In this document: in pieces, positions 52,627 to 61,630 of the stretch
How the letters are laid out: each line of letters begins with the position of its first letter
How positions within the stretch are numbered: position 1 is the stretch's first letter
Assembly (NCBI GenBank): GCA_041394885.1
Contig: JAWKHI010000027.1
Location: 1-64,000 of the forward strand
Origin: DSOI01 sp041394885
GTDB taxonomy: Bacteria; Acidobacteriota; Terriglobia; Bryobacterales; Bryobacteraceae
Length of the DNA stretch: 64,000 bases
Reading direction: 5' to 3'
Position numbers and translations under genes: made by a program
Notes under the pieces: generated by a model
What the model was told of the DNA's origin: nothing
The model's database searches: none
What the model saw: the letters and a program-made list of their open reading frames with translations, nothing else

Positions 52627-53525
52627 GCGCCCAGGCGCTCAGGCTTCCACGCCGCCACCGCCCATTCCCAGATCTCAGCCACCGGAGCCCTTTCCAGTCC
52701 CGCCGGCGGCGCCTGCCCCAGAAAGGCAAGCGCCTGCGTAATGAGAGTACCGGAATCTCGAGCGTCCAGCGGCAGTGCACCCGTCTGCTTGCTGAGCTTG
52801 TAGCCCTGCGCATCCGTCGCCACGGGGATGTGCAGGTAGCGCGGCGTCCCCAGGCCGAGAAGCCGCTGCAGATGGATCTGGCGCGGTGTGGACCCGAGCA
52901 GGTCCGCCCCGCGCACCACGTCGGTGATGCCCTGGTCTGCATCGTCCACCACCACCGCAAGCTGGTAAGCAAAGACGCCGTCGGCGCGCAGCAGCACGAA
53001 ATCGCCGATTGAATCGGCTACGATCTCGCTCCGGACCCCGTGCAGCCGGTCTTCGAGAACCACCGCCGCGCCGGCCGAACGCACCCGCCAGGATCGCGGA
53101 GACCGCCCCGGTGCGAGCCCAGCGCTGCAAGTGCCGGGATATCGCGGCTCCATCGCCGGTTCCCATTGGCTCTCGCCACGAACCAGCGAGTCCTGGATCT
53201 CCTTCCGCGTGCAACCGCATGGATACACCAGCCCGCCTGATTGCAGCCGTTGAAGCGCCTTACGGTAGACTTCCGTGCGCTCGCTCTGGCGGATGATCGG
53301 CTCATCGGAATACAGTCCGAAATTCTCCAGATCGGCCAGGATCGCCGCGGCGGCGCCCGGCTGTTCACGGCCGGTATCGACGTCCTCCATTCGTACGATC
53401 CACGTCCCGCCATGCGCCTTGGCGTCGAGATAGCTCGCCGCCGCGGCGACTAGCGATCCGAAGTGCAGCGGCCCGGTGGGCGATGGCGCAAAGCGGCCGC
53501 GATAGTTTGGAGGCGCCGGGTTCAC
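52596..53525 (-). CDS. gluQ: Glutamyl-Q tRNA(Asp) synthetase
   Basis: 309 residues, about 170 shorter than GltX because the anticodon-binding domain is missing. HIGH-like motif in FAPSPTGPLHFGSLVAA (about 12-28), zinc ligands YPCGC ... Y ... TC (about 100-133), and KLSKQ as the KMSKS loop (about 245). Established role: attaches glutamate to queuosine in tRNA-Asp, position 34, without acting in translation. GTG start. Converges with the regulator gene by a 31-base overlap. Confidence 0.94.
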   Translation of the reverse strand: MNPAPPNYRGRFAPSPTGPLHFGSLVAAAASYLDAKAHGGTWIVRMEDVDTGREQPGAAAAILADLENFGLYSDEPIIRQSERTEVYRKALQRLQSGGLVYPCGCTRKEIQDSLVRGESQWEPAMEPRYPGTCSAGLAPGRSPRSWRVRSAGAAVVLEDRLHGVRSEIVADSIGDFVLLRADGVFAYQLAVVVDDADQGITDVVRGADLLGSTPRQIHLQRLLGLGTPRYLHIPVATDAQGYKLSKQTGALPLDARDSGTLITQALAFLGQAPPAGLERAPVAEIWEWAVAAWKPERLGAQGWISNSRT

Positions 53526-53585
53526 CGATTCCTCTATTTTATTCGCCTCAACCGGGGTCTATACTCAAAGAAGGAGACTTCCGCA

Positions 53586-54032
53586 ATGAATACCTACCTC
53601 AAGTTCGGCTTCCTCGTCGCGGTAATCGTCGGCACCCTTGCCTGGCTCGCGTCGGACGGGATCAGCGAGACAGCCACTTATTACAAGACGGTGGCGGAGC
53701 TGAAGCAAATGCCAGACGCCCATGAGAAACGCCTGCGCGTAGCGGGCGACGTCGCCGAGGGCACCATCGAACGCAACGGACGTGAGGTCAAGTTTCTCCT
53801 GAAGCAGGAAGCCGAAACACTCGCGGTGGTCTACAACGGGATCGAGCCTTTGCCCGACACCTTCAAGGATGGTTCCCAGGCCGTGGCCGACGGAAAGCTC
53901 GAACGCGATGGCGTCTTCCACGCGTCCAAGATCCAGGCCAAGTGCGCCTCGAAGTACGAAGCCAAGCCCGGCCAGTACAAGATGAAGAATCCGGCCGAGA
54001 ACGCGGCGCCGGGCAAGTCCGCCTCTCTGTAG
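53586..54032 (+). CDS. ccmE: Cytochrome c maturation haem chaperone CcmE, CxxxY variant
   Basis: 148 residues from the ATG at 53586 (AAGGAG upstream). One N-terminal membrane anchor (FGFLVAVIVGTLAWLA) and an OB-fold haem chaperone domain (TYYKTVAEL, RVAGDVAEGTIERNGREVKFLL, VVYNGIEPLPDTFKDGSQAVADGKL). In the well-studied HxxxY motif a His binds haem covalently; here the place is Cys120 with Tyr124 (KCASKYEAKPG). This CxxxY form is known from archaea and some Deltaproteobacteria, which have reduced Ccm systems. It serves the multiheme and PQQ-haem proteins in the same organism. Other ccm genes are not in the window. Confidence 0.9.
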   Translation: MNTYLKFGFLVAVIVGTLAWLASDGISETATYYKTVAELKQMPDAHEKRLRVAGDVAEGTIERNGREVKFLLKQEAETLAVVYNGIEPLPDTFKDGSQAVADGKLERDGVFHASKIQAKCASKYEAKPGQYKMKNPAENAAPGKSASL

Positions 54033-54044
54033 GCGCCACCCGGC

Positions 54045-56300
54045 CTACCGCACCGCGAAGGCGAACAGCGCCCCCTGCGCCGAAATCGCCACATACTGTG
54101 TCCCGTTCACCTCGTAGCTGATCGGCCCGCTCACGATCGCCGCCCCTGTGTTGTAGTGCCACAGGTACTTGCCCGTTGCCGCGTTGAGCGCCACCAGATT
54201 GCCGTCGTAGCTCGCCGCGAACACCACCCCGCCCGCGGTCGCCAACACACCCGTCGCGGCCGATCCTGTCTGCAGCGGAAACTCCCACTTCTTCACACCC
54301 GTCAGGGCGTCCAAGGCCCGCACGAACCCTGGCGTGCCCACCTTGGCATCCACCTCCTGGCCGCCCCCCGTGAACCCCTCGCCCGGCACCGGCGATTTCG
54401 TGATGGCGAAATACGTCGCGCACGCTTCCCGCACGCTCACCAAGAGAAATCCCGTTGCCGGATCGTAGGAAGGCGCTCCCCAGTTCGCCGCCCCGGACGC
54501 GTCCGGGCATACGTAGTTGCCCTCCGGGGTCGGCGTCGTATCCGGCAGTACGATCGGGCGGCCCTTGTCGTCCAGACCCTTCGCCCACGTCTGCTTGGCG
54601 AACGCGCGTCCGGCCAGAAACTCGCCTGTCTCCCGATCGAGCACATAGTAGAACGCGTTGCGCTGCGCCGAAACCAGTAGCTTCCGCTTCTTCCCCCGGA
54701 TCACGCCTTCGATCAGCACCGGCGTCTCGTTGCCGTCCCAGTCATGCACATCGTGCGGGGTGTATTGGAACCACCATTTCATCCGCCCGGTGGCCGCGTC
54801 GAGCGCGAGCACGCTGCAGGAATACAGATTGTCGCCTTCGCGCACCCGCCCGTCGTAGTCGGGTCCCGGATTGCCCGTCGGCCAGAAGATCGTCTTCGTC
54901 TCCGGATCGTAGGTGCCCGTCGTCCATGTCGGCGACCCGCCATAGTCGGCGGATTGCTCCGGCACCCAAGTCTTTCGGTTCGGATCCCCGGGCTGGGCGA
55001 TCGTGTGCGTGCGCCACAGCTTCTTCCCCGTCGTGGCGTCGAAGGCATCCACGAATCCCGTGAGCGCGCACTCGCCCGATGTCACTCCCACGATGATCTT
55101 CCCGTCGATGGCCAGTGGTGCGTGCGTGATCGAGAAGCCTTTCTTATAGTCGTCCACCTCGCTCTCCCAAATCACGTTGCCGGTCTTGGCGTCGAGCGCC
55201 ACCAGCTTCATATCGAGTGTCGCCATGTACAACCGGTCGCCCAGGATTGCGAACCCGCGGTTGGTCATCACCGTGCAATGCGACGCCACATCCGGCAGCC
55301 GCCGCGTATACTTCCACACCGGCTTCCCCGTACGCGCGTCGAGCGCGGCCGCGTTGTTCAAGGGACCCGTTACGAACATCAGCCCGTCCACCACCAGTGG
55401 CGTGGTCTCGTTGCGGTCCCCGCCGAATTGGTACGTCCATCGCGCCGCCAGACGGCTCGCGTTGGCCGGTGTGATCTGCTTCAGCCCCGAGGAATGCGTG
55501 CCCTGATAATCGCCCCAGTAGGTCAACCAATTGGCCGGCTCACGGGCGGATTCCGCCAGCCGGCGGTAGCTGACGTCGAAGTCCGGAGACGGCTTCCACG
55601 GCGGGGCCGGCTCGGCGTTGGCGTCCGTCTTGAACAGGAACGCCGTGATGTCCGGAATCTGGCCTCCGGCGGCCCGTCCGTGCGGCGTTTCCGTTCGCGT
55701 GATCTTCGCGTCGTTCTTGGCGATGAAGTGCCAGCGTTCCGAGGCGTCCATCAGATGCACCGTGAAGCTGTCTTCGTTCCTCGCGAATCCCGTCACCGGT
55801 CCGTCCCCGCGTACCACCGCCGTCACCGCTTCGAGCGGCTTCGCCAAGGCCTTTTCGATATCGGCGGGCTGTCTGCGGCCCGCGAGCCGTGATAAGTCCG
55901 GACCGCGCCGGCCCCCGCGCCCCGAGAACATGTGACAGGTCGCGCATTGCGCCGCGCCAAAAAACATCTCCCGTCCGCGCGCCGCGTCGCCGCTCAACGA
56001 CGCCGCGCTCTCGCCGATGGAACGCAGCCACGCGACAATCGCCAGTGCGTCGGCGTCGGCCATCGCGAAGGCGGGCATCTGCGTATTCGGGATGCCTTTC
56101 GTGATATTGCGAACCAGGTCATCGTCGGCCCCGCCATGCTTCCACTGTCCTGTCGTGAGGTCCGGCGCGCGCCCACCCTTCGCGTTGGCGCCGTGGCAAG
56201 CCGAACATTTGCGGACGAACAACCGCTGTCCGATCCGCAGCGAGGGGTGCTGCGCCAGCACGGGCAAGGCGGCCAGCAGGATGGTGAGGACGATTCGCAT
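54045..56300 (-). CDS. PQQ-dependent dehydrogenase with two N-terminal cytochrome c domains
   Basis: 751 residues from the ATG at 56300, which gives a proper signal peptide (MRIVLTILLAALPVLAQ). Two haem motifs, CSACH (32-36) and CATCH (119-123), then an eight-bladed quinoprotein propeller with tryptophan-docking repeats (LDARTGKPVWKY, FDATTGKKLWR, LDAATGRMKWWF, LDALTGVKKWEF, LNAATGKYLWHY). Active site: Glu in GECAL, Asn in PTGNPGP, and Asp in HDWDGNE; the second Asp two residues on is the pattern linked to lanthanide rather than calcium. The usual vicinal Cys pair is not evident. Role: periplasmic oxidation of an alcohol or sugar with electrons passed to the fused haems. Substrate unknown. 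Confidence 0.9.
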   Translation of the reverse strand: MRIVLTILLAALPVLAQHPSLRIGQRLFVRKCSACHGANAKGGRAPDLTTGQWKHGGADDDLVRNITKGIPNTQMPAFAMADADALAIVAWLRSIGESAASLSGDAARGREMFFGAAQCATCHMFSGRGGRRGPDLSRLAGRRQPADIEKALAKPLEAVTAVVRGDGPVTGFARNEDSFTVHLMDASERWHFIAKNDAKITRTETPHGRAAGGQIPDITAFLFKTDANAEPAPPWKPSPDFDVSYRRLAESAREPANWLTYWGDYQGTHSSGLKQITPANASRLAARWTYQFGGDRNETTPLVVDGLMFVTGPLNNAAALDARTGKPVWKYTRRLPDVASHCTVMTNRGFAILGDRLYMATLDMKLVALDAKTGNVIWESEVDDYKKGFSITHAPLAIDGKIIVGVTSGECALTGFVDAFDATTGKKLWRTHTIAQPGDPNRKTWVPEQSADYGGSPTWTTGTYDPETKTIFWPTGNPGPDYDGRVREGDNLYSCSVLALDAATGRMKWWFQYTPHDVHDWDGNETPVLIEGVIRGKKRKLLVSAQRNAFYYVLDRETGEFLAGRAFAKQTWAKGLDDKGRPIVLPDTTPTPEGNYVCPDASGAANWGAPSYDPATGFLLVSVREACATYFAITKSPVPGEGFTGGGQEVDAKVGTPGFVRALDALTGVKKWEFPLQTGSAATGVLATAGGVVFAASYDGNLVALNAATGKYLWHYNTGAAIVSGPISYEVNGTQYVAISAQGALFAFAVR

Positions 56301-56394
56301 CCCTATATAGGTATCAGAAACGCGCGCGTCCGGCGTGCGTGATAGTATTTCCCCTACGGACTGTACGGGTCCATCGAACCCAGAGGAGAATCGA

Positions 56395-57204
56395 ATGTAT
56401 GCAGTAATGCTGGCTCCAGGCAACAGGATATTCGCCGCCGCTGTCGAGCGCATGAACCCGCGCTTCCAAACCGATCGCTTGAAGCAGGTGATTCAGGCTC
56501 TCGAGACCGCGCAGAAAGTGCCCAGCGCCGCCACCCTACTGAATCTCTTGAATACGATGAACGCCTGGCGCACCGGCGAGCCCGCCGAATACACCACCCG
56601 CGGTGGAACCGACGGCGTGTACTACCGCCTTTGGATGGAAGCCAAGCAGATGCTGGCCAACCGTTTCCATCAGAATTACCCCGGCGCCAATCCGCCCATT
56701 CCCCCGAACTGTCCGGGCGACACCATCCTCGGCGTGTACGTCCCACCTGGTGAGGGACAAGTGGAAATCTGCCACGGCTTTGCGTACCGATGGGCCATCG
56801 CGGCCGGCAGAATCGCTGAGAATCCCTTGGTCCCCACCACCGGCGTGACGGCGTTCAACGCCCAGAACATGACGCCTGTTCTTTACCCGCTCGGCTTCAA
56901 CGGCTATCCGGCGGCCCGCGCCGGCGGCGTCATGCAGGTGCAAGCGGGCGACATCGTCGCCATGTTTACCGTGCTGCCGGCGCCCAATCCGCCCGCGCTC
57001 GGGCACTCGCTGATCGCCGAAACTCCGACAATATGGTTTTCCGCCAATAACGCCGGCACCTTCGGCGTCGGAACCGGACGGTCTCAGATCAACACGGCCG
57101 GCGCCTTCGGCGTGTACGCCGGCAACCAGGTCGGCTGGGTCGGCAACGGCAACCAATGGATGCGGCCCGACGGCGTCGCCGTGCATGTCGTCTACCGGCG
57201 ATAA
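56395..57204 (+). CDS. Unrecognised protein, possible cysteine hydrolase
   Basis: 269 residues from the ATG at 56395 (GAGGAG seven bases upstream). No signal peptide or membrane helix, and no family was recognised. The first half is helical (LKQVIQALETAQKVP, LLNLLNTMNAWRTG); the second half is rich in Gly, Asn and Pro. A papain-like order of residues can be seen: Cys126-His127 in VEICHGFAYRWA at a helix start, His204 in ALGHSLIAE and Asn219 in WFSANNAGTFG. The gene is 31 bases before the sulfatase gene on the same strand and diverges from the PQQ dehydrogenase. The active-site reading is inference from pattern only. Confidence 0.65.
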   Translation: MYAVMLAPGNRIFAAAVERMNPRFQTDRLKQVIQALETAQKVPSAATLLNLLNTMNAWRTGEPAEYTTRGGTDGVYYRLWMEAKQMLANRFHQNYPGANPPIPPNCPGDTILGVYVPPGEGQVEICHGFAYRWAIAAGRIAENPLVPTTGVTAFNAQNMTPVLYPLGFNGYPAARAGGVMQVQAGDIVAMFTVLPAPNPPALGHSLIAETPTIWFSANNAGTFGVGTGRSQINTAGAFGVYAGNQVGWVGNGNQWMRPDGVAVHVVYRR

Positions 57205-57235
57205 GACCGTCGGCAAGTGGAATGGGAGGTGCTTT

Positions 57236-58717
57236 GTGCAATCAAGAATAGACATCGGCCGGCGGCAATTCCTGGCCGGCGCCGGAGCGGCCGCGGCAGC
57301 ACCATGGTTCAACGCGTGTAGCTCAGCCAGACGGAAAACCAATATCGTGATGTTTCTCGCCGACGATCTCGGCATCGCCGACCTCGGCGTATACGGCAAC
57401 CGGTTTCACGAGACTCCCAACATAGACCGCCTGGCCTCCCAGGGCATGAAGTTCACCCAAGCCTACGCCGCTTGTCCCGTCTGCTCGCCGACGCGCATCA
57501 GCATCATGACCGGTAAGTATCCCGCCCGCACCGGAGTAACCAGCTTCATACCCGGCAACCAGAATTTCCCGCACGCGCCGATGAAGGCAGTCACCAACAA
57601 GTTAGCGATGGATCCAGCCGAAGTTACCATCGCCGAAGCCCTCAAGACCGCCGGCTACGCGACCGCCTGCATCGGCAAGTGGCACTTGGGTGGCGACGAA
57701 TCCGATGCGCCCCGGCAGGGGTTCGACCTCTACGCCACGCGCGGCTCGAGGAACAAAGACGGTTCCTTCACCGGTGGCCCGAACCTCGAAGGCGCACCCG
57801 GCGAATATATGACCGATCGCTTCGCCAAAACAGCCGTCAAATTCGTTCGCGACAACAAAGACAAGCCCCTCTTTCTCTACCTGCCATTTCACAATCCCCA
57901 TATCCCTTTGGTGGGCCGGCCCGACTATGTCGCCAAGTATGAGGCGAAGCTCCGGTCGATGAGCGTCAAGCCGGGCGATGCGCTCAACTCATGGCCCGGA
58001 GCGGCGCAGAATCATCCCGTCTATGCCGCCATGATCCAAAGCGTCGACGATGCGGTTGGCGCCGTGCTCCAGGAACTGGACCGCCACGGGCTCACCAACG
58101 ACACACTCGTCGCGTTCTTTTCCGACAACGGCGGCCTCACCGTCCCGGAATGGCAGTGCCAGATCCCCACCTCTAATGGTCCGTACCGCGAAGGCAAAGG
58201 CCACCTCTACGAAGGGGGCGTGCGGGAGCCGCTCCTGGTCCGCTGGCCCGGAGTGGTACAGCCCGGCTCCGAGTGCGGCACGCCCGTCACCAGCACGGAC
58301 TTCTTTCCCACATTCGCCGCCGCCGCCGGAGTGCAGGGCGCGGGCAACCCCACCGACGGCGTCAACCTCATGCCGCTGCTCCAAGGCGGCGCAACCGTGA
58401 ACCGCGATGCGATTTTCTGGCACTATCCGCATTACGCCAATCAACTCGGCGTTCCCGCCGGCGCGATCCGCCAGGGCGACTGGAAGCTGATCGAGTTCTT
58501 CGCCGACGGCAAGCTGGAGCTCTACAATGTGGCCGCCGACCCCGGCGAACGAAATAACCTCGCGGCTTCGATGCCGGAGCGGACTACCGCGCTGCACGCC
58601 AGGCTGAAGGCATGGCGCGCGGACGTAGGCGCGCAAATGCCACAGCCGAACCCGGACTTTGACCCCAAGCAGCCGTGGGATGGCCTTCGCTGGTACTCCC
58701 AGTGCTCGGCCGGCTGA
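57236..58717 (+). CDS. Tat-exported sulfatase
   Basis: 493 residues from the GTG at 57236 (GGGAGG six bases upstream). A twin-arginine signal (IGRRQFLAGAGAAAAAPW) is followed by the sulfatase fold: FLADDLGIADLGVYG (metal ligands Asp-Asp), the formylglycine motif C-S-P-T-R at residues 83-87 with ISIMTGKYPARTG, GKWHLGG, PHIPLV and FFSDNGG (second pair of metal ligands). Cys83 must be converted to formylglycine by a modifying enzyme not seen here. Family role: hydrolysis of sulfate esters, often on polysaccharides. C-terminal subdomain ends with NPDFDPKQPWDG. Confidence 0.94.
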   Translation: MQSRIDIGRRQFLAGAGAAAAAPWFNACSSARRKTNIVMFLADDLGIADLGVYGNRFHETPNIDRLASQGMKFTQAYAACPVCSPTRISIMTGKYPARTGVTSFIPGNQNFPHAPMKAVTNKLAMDPAEVTIAEALKTAGYATACIGKWHLGGDESDAPRQGFDLYATRGSRNKDGSFTGGPNLEGAPGEYMTDRFAKTAVKFVRDNKDKPLFLYLPFHNPHIPLVGRPDYVAKYEAKLRSMSVKPGDALNSWPGAAQNHPVYAAMIQSVDDAVGAVLQELDRHGLTNDTLVAFFSDNGGLTVPEWQCQIPTSNGPYREGKGHLYEGGVREPLLVRWPGVVQPGSECGTPVTSTDFFPTFAAAAGVQGAGNPTDGVNLMPLLQGGATVNRDAIFWHYPHYANQLGVPAGAIRQGDWKLIEFFADGKLELYNVAADPGERNNLAASMPERTTALHARLKAWRADVGAQMPQPNPDFDPKQPWDGLRWYSQCSAG

Positions 58718-58831
58718 AGTCTGACCCGGCGCCGTCATCGCCTACCGCGGTTGTCACGCAACCGGGAGCCGTCGCTTCTCCTTTGGGACTCGGTGCCTCC
58801 CAGAGCGAGGTGCACTCCCACTTGATGGGGC

Positions 58832-58945
58832 CTGGAGATCACGCGACAAATCGCCGAGGCGTTCGAGGCTGCGCATGAGAAAGGCATCATCCATCGCGAC
58901 CGGAAGCTGGACAACGTTATGATCACTCTGCAGCAAGGCGATTGA
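58832..58945 (+). pseudogene. Fragment of a Ser/Thr protein kinase (catalytic loop)
   Basis: 38 codons read LEITRQIAEAFEAAHEKG then IIHRDRKLDN, the alpha-E helix and catalytic loop of a PknB-type kinase (usual form HRDLKPAN), before a stop. Nothing upstream or downstream in any frame continues the kinase: there is a stop three codons before. It is a decayed remnant, too short for a gene by itself. It lies 114 bases after the sulfatase on the same strand. Confidence 0.7.
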
Positions 58946-58946
58946 A

Positions 58947-59918
58947 TTATTGATGGCTTACAATCCATTCGGAGGTGCGATCCCAGCGCCATGCCGCCTT
59001 GTCGCCCTTCAGATGGACTCCGCCGATCCATCGATCGATACCGTTCAAGTCGATGTGGTCTGCTCGGCCCTCAATGACTTCACGTCCGGCTTCCGTGATC
59101 GAGACGTCACCCAGGCCCACTTGGCACCGGTCTGATACGTGAATGAGCGGACACCGGGCTCGGGACAGATCCGCCATCATCCGATAAAAGGACCGGTCAC
59201 CCATGAAGACTTGCTGCTCCTGGTGCTGCACCGCGGCGAAGAGCTGTCTGCCGGAAACGGCGCCATGCTCGCGAATGACCGAAAGAGCCTGCTGCTCTGT
59301 GCGGGACAAGCCGTTGTCGACGGAAGGAAACTGTTCCAGATGCCGTCGCAGCGCGGCGGCGAGAAACGGTAACGCGGAAGTATCGGTTGCGAGCAAATGC
59401 TGGATTTCCGTGGGATCCGGGGATGTGAACGCATTCCACGCCGACTGTGCGGTTCGATATTGGGCGTCGTCCACTCCCAGACGCGTGTCCGCCAACGAGG
59501 CGAGTTGGTTCGCAGTCAATGCTCCAAGCCCCCGAAAATGTTCCAGGCCCGGGTATTGCCCGATGCATATGAGGCTCAACGTTACCATGCCTAAGTTCCG
59601 GCGGCTGAACCAGTCGAGTATTTTTATAAGGATCAACTGGTTGGATAACTTATTGTCTAGCCAGATGACGACTTCGTCGTGCTCGGAGAAGGCAGCGAGT
59701 GCATTCTCACATGCTTTCAGGAACTGCCGTGCGTCCTCCAGATTGGCATAGCCGGCCTCGGCGACGAAGTGGGCACGGATCTCGAACCATGCTTGATCGT
59801 CAAGATCAGCGGGTGCCGGCCCTTCGTACATCAAGTCCCCATACGTTGAAACAACGCCAGGTATCGCGGAGTCCCTCAGCGTCCCCGCTACGGACTCCCC
59901 ATCGGTGATGTGGAGCAT
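58947..59918 (-). CDS. DUF1835-domain protein
   Basis: About 323 residues from the ATG at 59918 (GGGGGA upstream; an ATG at 59963 is possible). Begins MLHITDGESVAGTLRDSAIPG, the start of DUF1835, with YGDLMYEGPAP and VVIWLDNKLSNQLILIKILDWF typical of the domain; the C-terminal part has SAWNAFTSPDPTEIQHLL, LRRHLEQFPSVDNGLSRTEQQAL and a helix-turn-helix-like end. Function unknown; proteins of this group are cytoplasmic and often annotated as hypothetical. It lies downstream of a Ser/Thr kinase on the same strand with a 127-base gap. Confidence 0.8.
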   Translation of the reverse strand: MLHITDGESVAGTLRDSAIPGVVSTYGDLMYEGPAPADLDDQAWFEIRAHFVAEAGYANLEDARQFLKACENALAAFSEHDEVVIWLDNKLSNQLILIKILDWFSRRNLGMVTLSLICIGQYPGLEHFRGLGALTANQLASLADTRLGVDDAQYRTAQSAWNAFTSPDPTEIQHLLATDTSALPFLAAALRRHLEQFPSVDNGLSRTEQQALSVIREHGAVSGRQLFAAVQHQEQQVFMGDRSFYRMMADLSRARCPLIHVSDRCQVGLGDVSITEAGREVIEGRADHIDLNGIDRWIGGVHLKGDKAAWRWDRTSEWIVSHQ

Positions 59919-60045
59919 GGTCGATCCCCCAATCGCCTGCTCCGCGAATACATCTTCCGGCATGGGAAGAACTTCCGCGGCACAGGAAGCCAGCGGCAGA
60001 CTCGCCAACGCTAGCTTGCACGGTCGTTGACATCCGGCGACCGTC

Positions 60046-61143
60046 TTAGGTCTCCGCCCGCCTTGCGCAGTCACGGCACGGTCTCCCGTGTCGCGCTTTC
60101 ACCGGAAGACCCTCGAGATAGAACCGGAGATCGGCGGCGAATTCCGCCGCTGAATCGTAACGCCGCGCCGGGTCGCGATCCAAAGCCTTCCGTACAATCG
60201 CATCCACATCAGCGTCGAGGTCGCTGGCTAACGCACTCGGCGCCACCGGATCCGACTCCGACACCAGCTCGATCGACTCGAGCAGATTAAGATTCGACAG
60301 ATCGTGCGGCGCCCTGCCGGTGAGCATCTTGTAGAGCACAGCGCCCAAAGAGTAGACGTCGCTCGAGAGCGACGAAGGCCCGCGCAACAGTTGTTCCGGG
60401 CTTGCGTAGCTGGGAGTCAATGCGGCCAGCCCGGCAGCGGCCGGTTCCATCGGTTGCAGTTCGGCGATTCCAAAGTCGATGACCTTCACCCGTCCGTCGG
60501 AGGCGACCAGAATGTTGGAGGGCTTGAGATCCCGGTGTGCGACTTGATTCCGGTGCGCCGCCGCCACGGCTTCCACTGCCTGCAGAAAGAGCCGGATCCG
60601 GTCGCTGACCGGGCGTCCGGGCTGGAACTCGTCGATAGCCTTCCCACCCTCGACATACTCCATCACTAGGTACGGAGCCCCATCCGCTGTCGCCCCGCCG
60701 TCGATGGCTCGGGGAATCGACGGGTGTTCGAGCATCGTAAGGATCCGCCGCTCGGCACCAAGCCGCGACATCGCCTCCGGATCGCAACACGTCCGGTGCA
60801 ATTTGAGCGCGGCGTACTGGGTGAAGCTGCCATCGCGGCGTCTCACCAGATACACGCGCCCCATCCCGCCCTCACCGAGCAGCTTCAGGATTTCCCAGCG
60901 ACCAATCCGTTGTCCGATCCGAGAATCCTCGGGGGCCAGCGGCGCGAGCGCAGGGGCACCGAACAAATCGTCTGTTTCGGAATAATCCTTACAGACCACG
61001 AGCACCTCAGCCCGCAGTCTACCGTCACCAGCGCATTCCCGCGCCAGAATCGTATCCCACTGTTCGGGCGTCGCATCGAGCAGTTGGGAGGATACCGCGC
61101 AAACGCGCTTCCAACGCTCACTCGTGTGGAGTGCCGCAACCAC
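60046..61143 (-). CDS. Ser/Thr protein kinase, PknB type, lacking the usual C-terminal half
   Basis: 365 residues. An N-terminal helical region (about 1-75, RWKRVCAVSSQLLDATPEQWDTIL) of a kind common before these kinases is followed by the kinase domain (about 80-350): LGEGGMGRVYLV, AALKLH, HRDLKPSN, DFG, YASPEQL. In relatives, the sequence after GLPVKAR continues into a membrane helix and TPR repeats; here it ends with GRPCRDCARRAET and stops. GTG start with GGGAGGGGAG upstream. Whether the shortening is natural or due to a break is open; the DUF1835 gene follows. Confidence 0.88.
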   Translation of the reverse strand: MVAALHTSERWKRVCAVSSQLLDATPEQWDTILARECAGDGRLRAEVLVVCKDYSETDDLFGAPALAPLAPEDSRIGQRIGRWEILKLLGEGGMGRVYLVRRRDGSFTQYAALKLHRTCCDPEAMSRLGAERRILTMLEHPSIPRAIDGGATADGAPYLVMEYVEGGKAIDEFQPGRPVSDRIRLFLQAVEAVAAAHRNQVAHRDLKPSNILVASDGRVKVIDFGIAELQPMEPAAAGLAALTPSYASPEQLLRGPSSLSSDVYSLGAVLYKMLTGRAPHDLSNLNLLESIELVSESDPVAPSALASDLDADVDAIVRKALDRDPARRYDSAAEFAADLRFYLEGLPVKARHGRPCRDCARRAET

Positions 61144-61630
61144 TCGATTGTCTCCCCTCCCTCAAAGAACTCTGGGTGCGTGGCACCCTCCTCCGGATTG
61201 TTTTCAGTATCCACTATGGGCCCGTATCGCTGCAACCCAACCGGGTCCTTTGCGTGATGGCTCTTCCTTCTCAATCGGTAGGCCCAAGAACTGGATTAGA
61301 AGATTTACAAAGGATAAAAGCACGGACCCCCGCTGAACGATCGCGGGTTAGAGCCTACTCCGGGCGCTCCGGGCCTAACTGAAGGCCGCTATTGCGTTGA
61401 ATTCAGAAGACTTGTGAGCTTCTGCAAGAAATTCCGGTTGAGTGTCACTTTTTGCGGGCTTCCTGCCAGTATTCAAAGAGGAGGAGGAGCTTCGACTGCC
61501 GCCGCGCCTGAGCAGCTCCAGGCAGAGCAGTCCGCCACCCGCAAGCCGCTCTTCCAAGGCTTGAATTGCGATTCTCAACCGCGAGGGCCTTCTAAATATC
61601 GACTATACCAGTCAAGGAGGATAGTTTCAT
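61144..61630. other. Intergenic stretch between divergent genes
   Basis: 487 bases with short open frames only, none with a recognisable protein. Near the right end an AAGGAGG site serves the next gene. No clear promoter hexamers or terminator-like hairpin with T-tract were found. Confidence 0.5.

Noticed and set aside
61375..61578. 67-codon minus-strand frame
   Set aside because: Short, Ser-rich, no ribosome binding site; probably chance.
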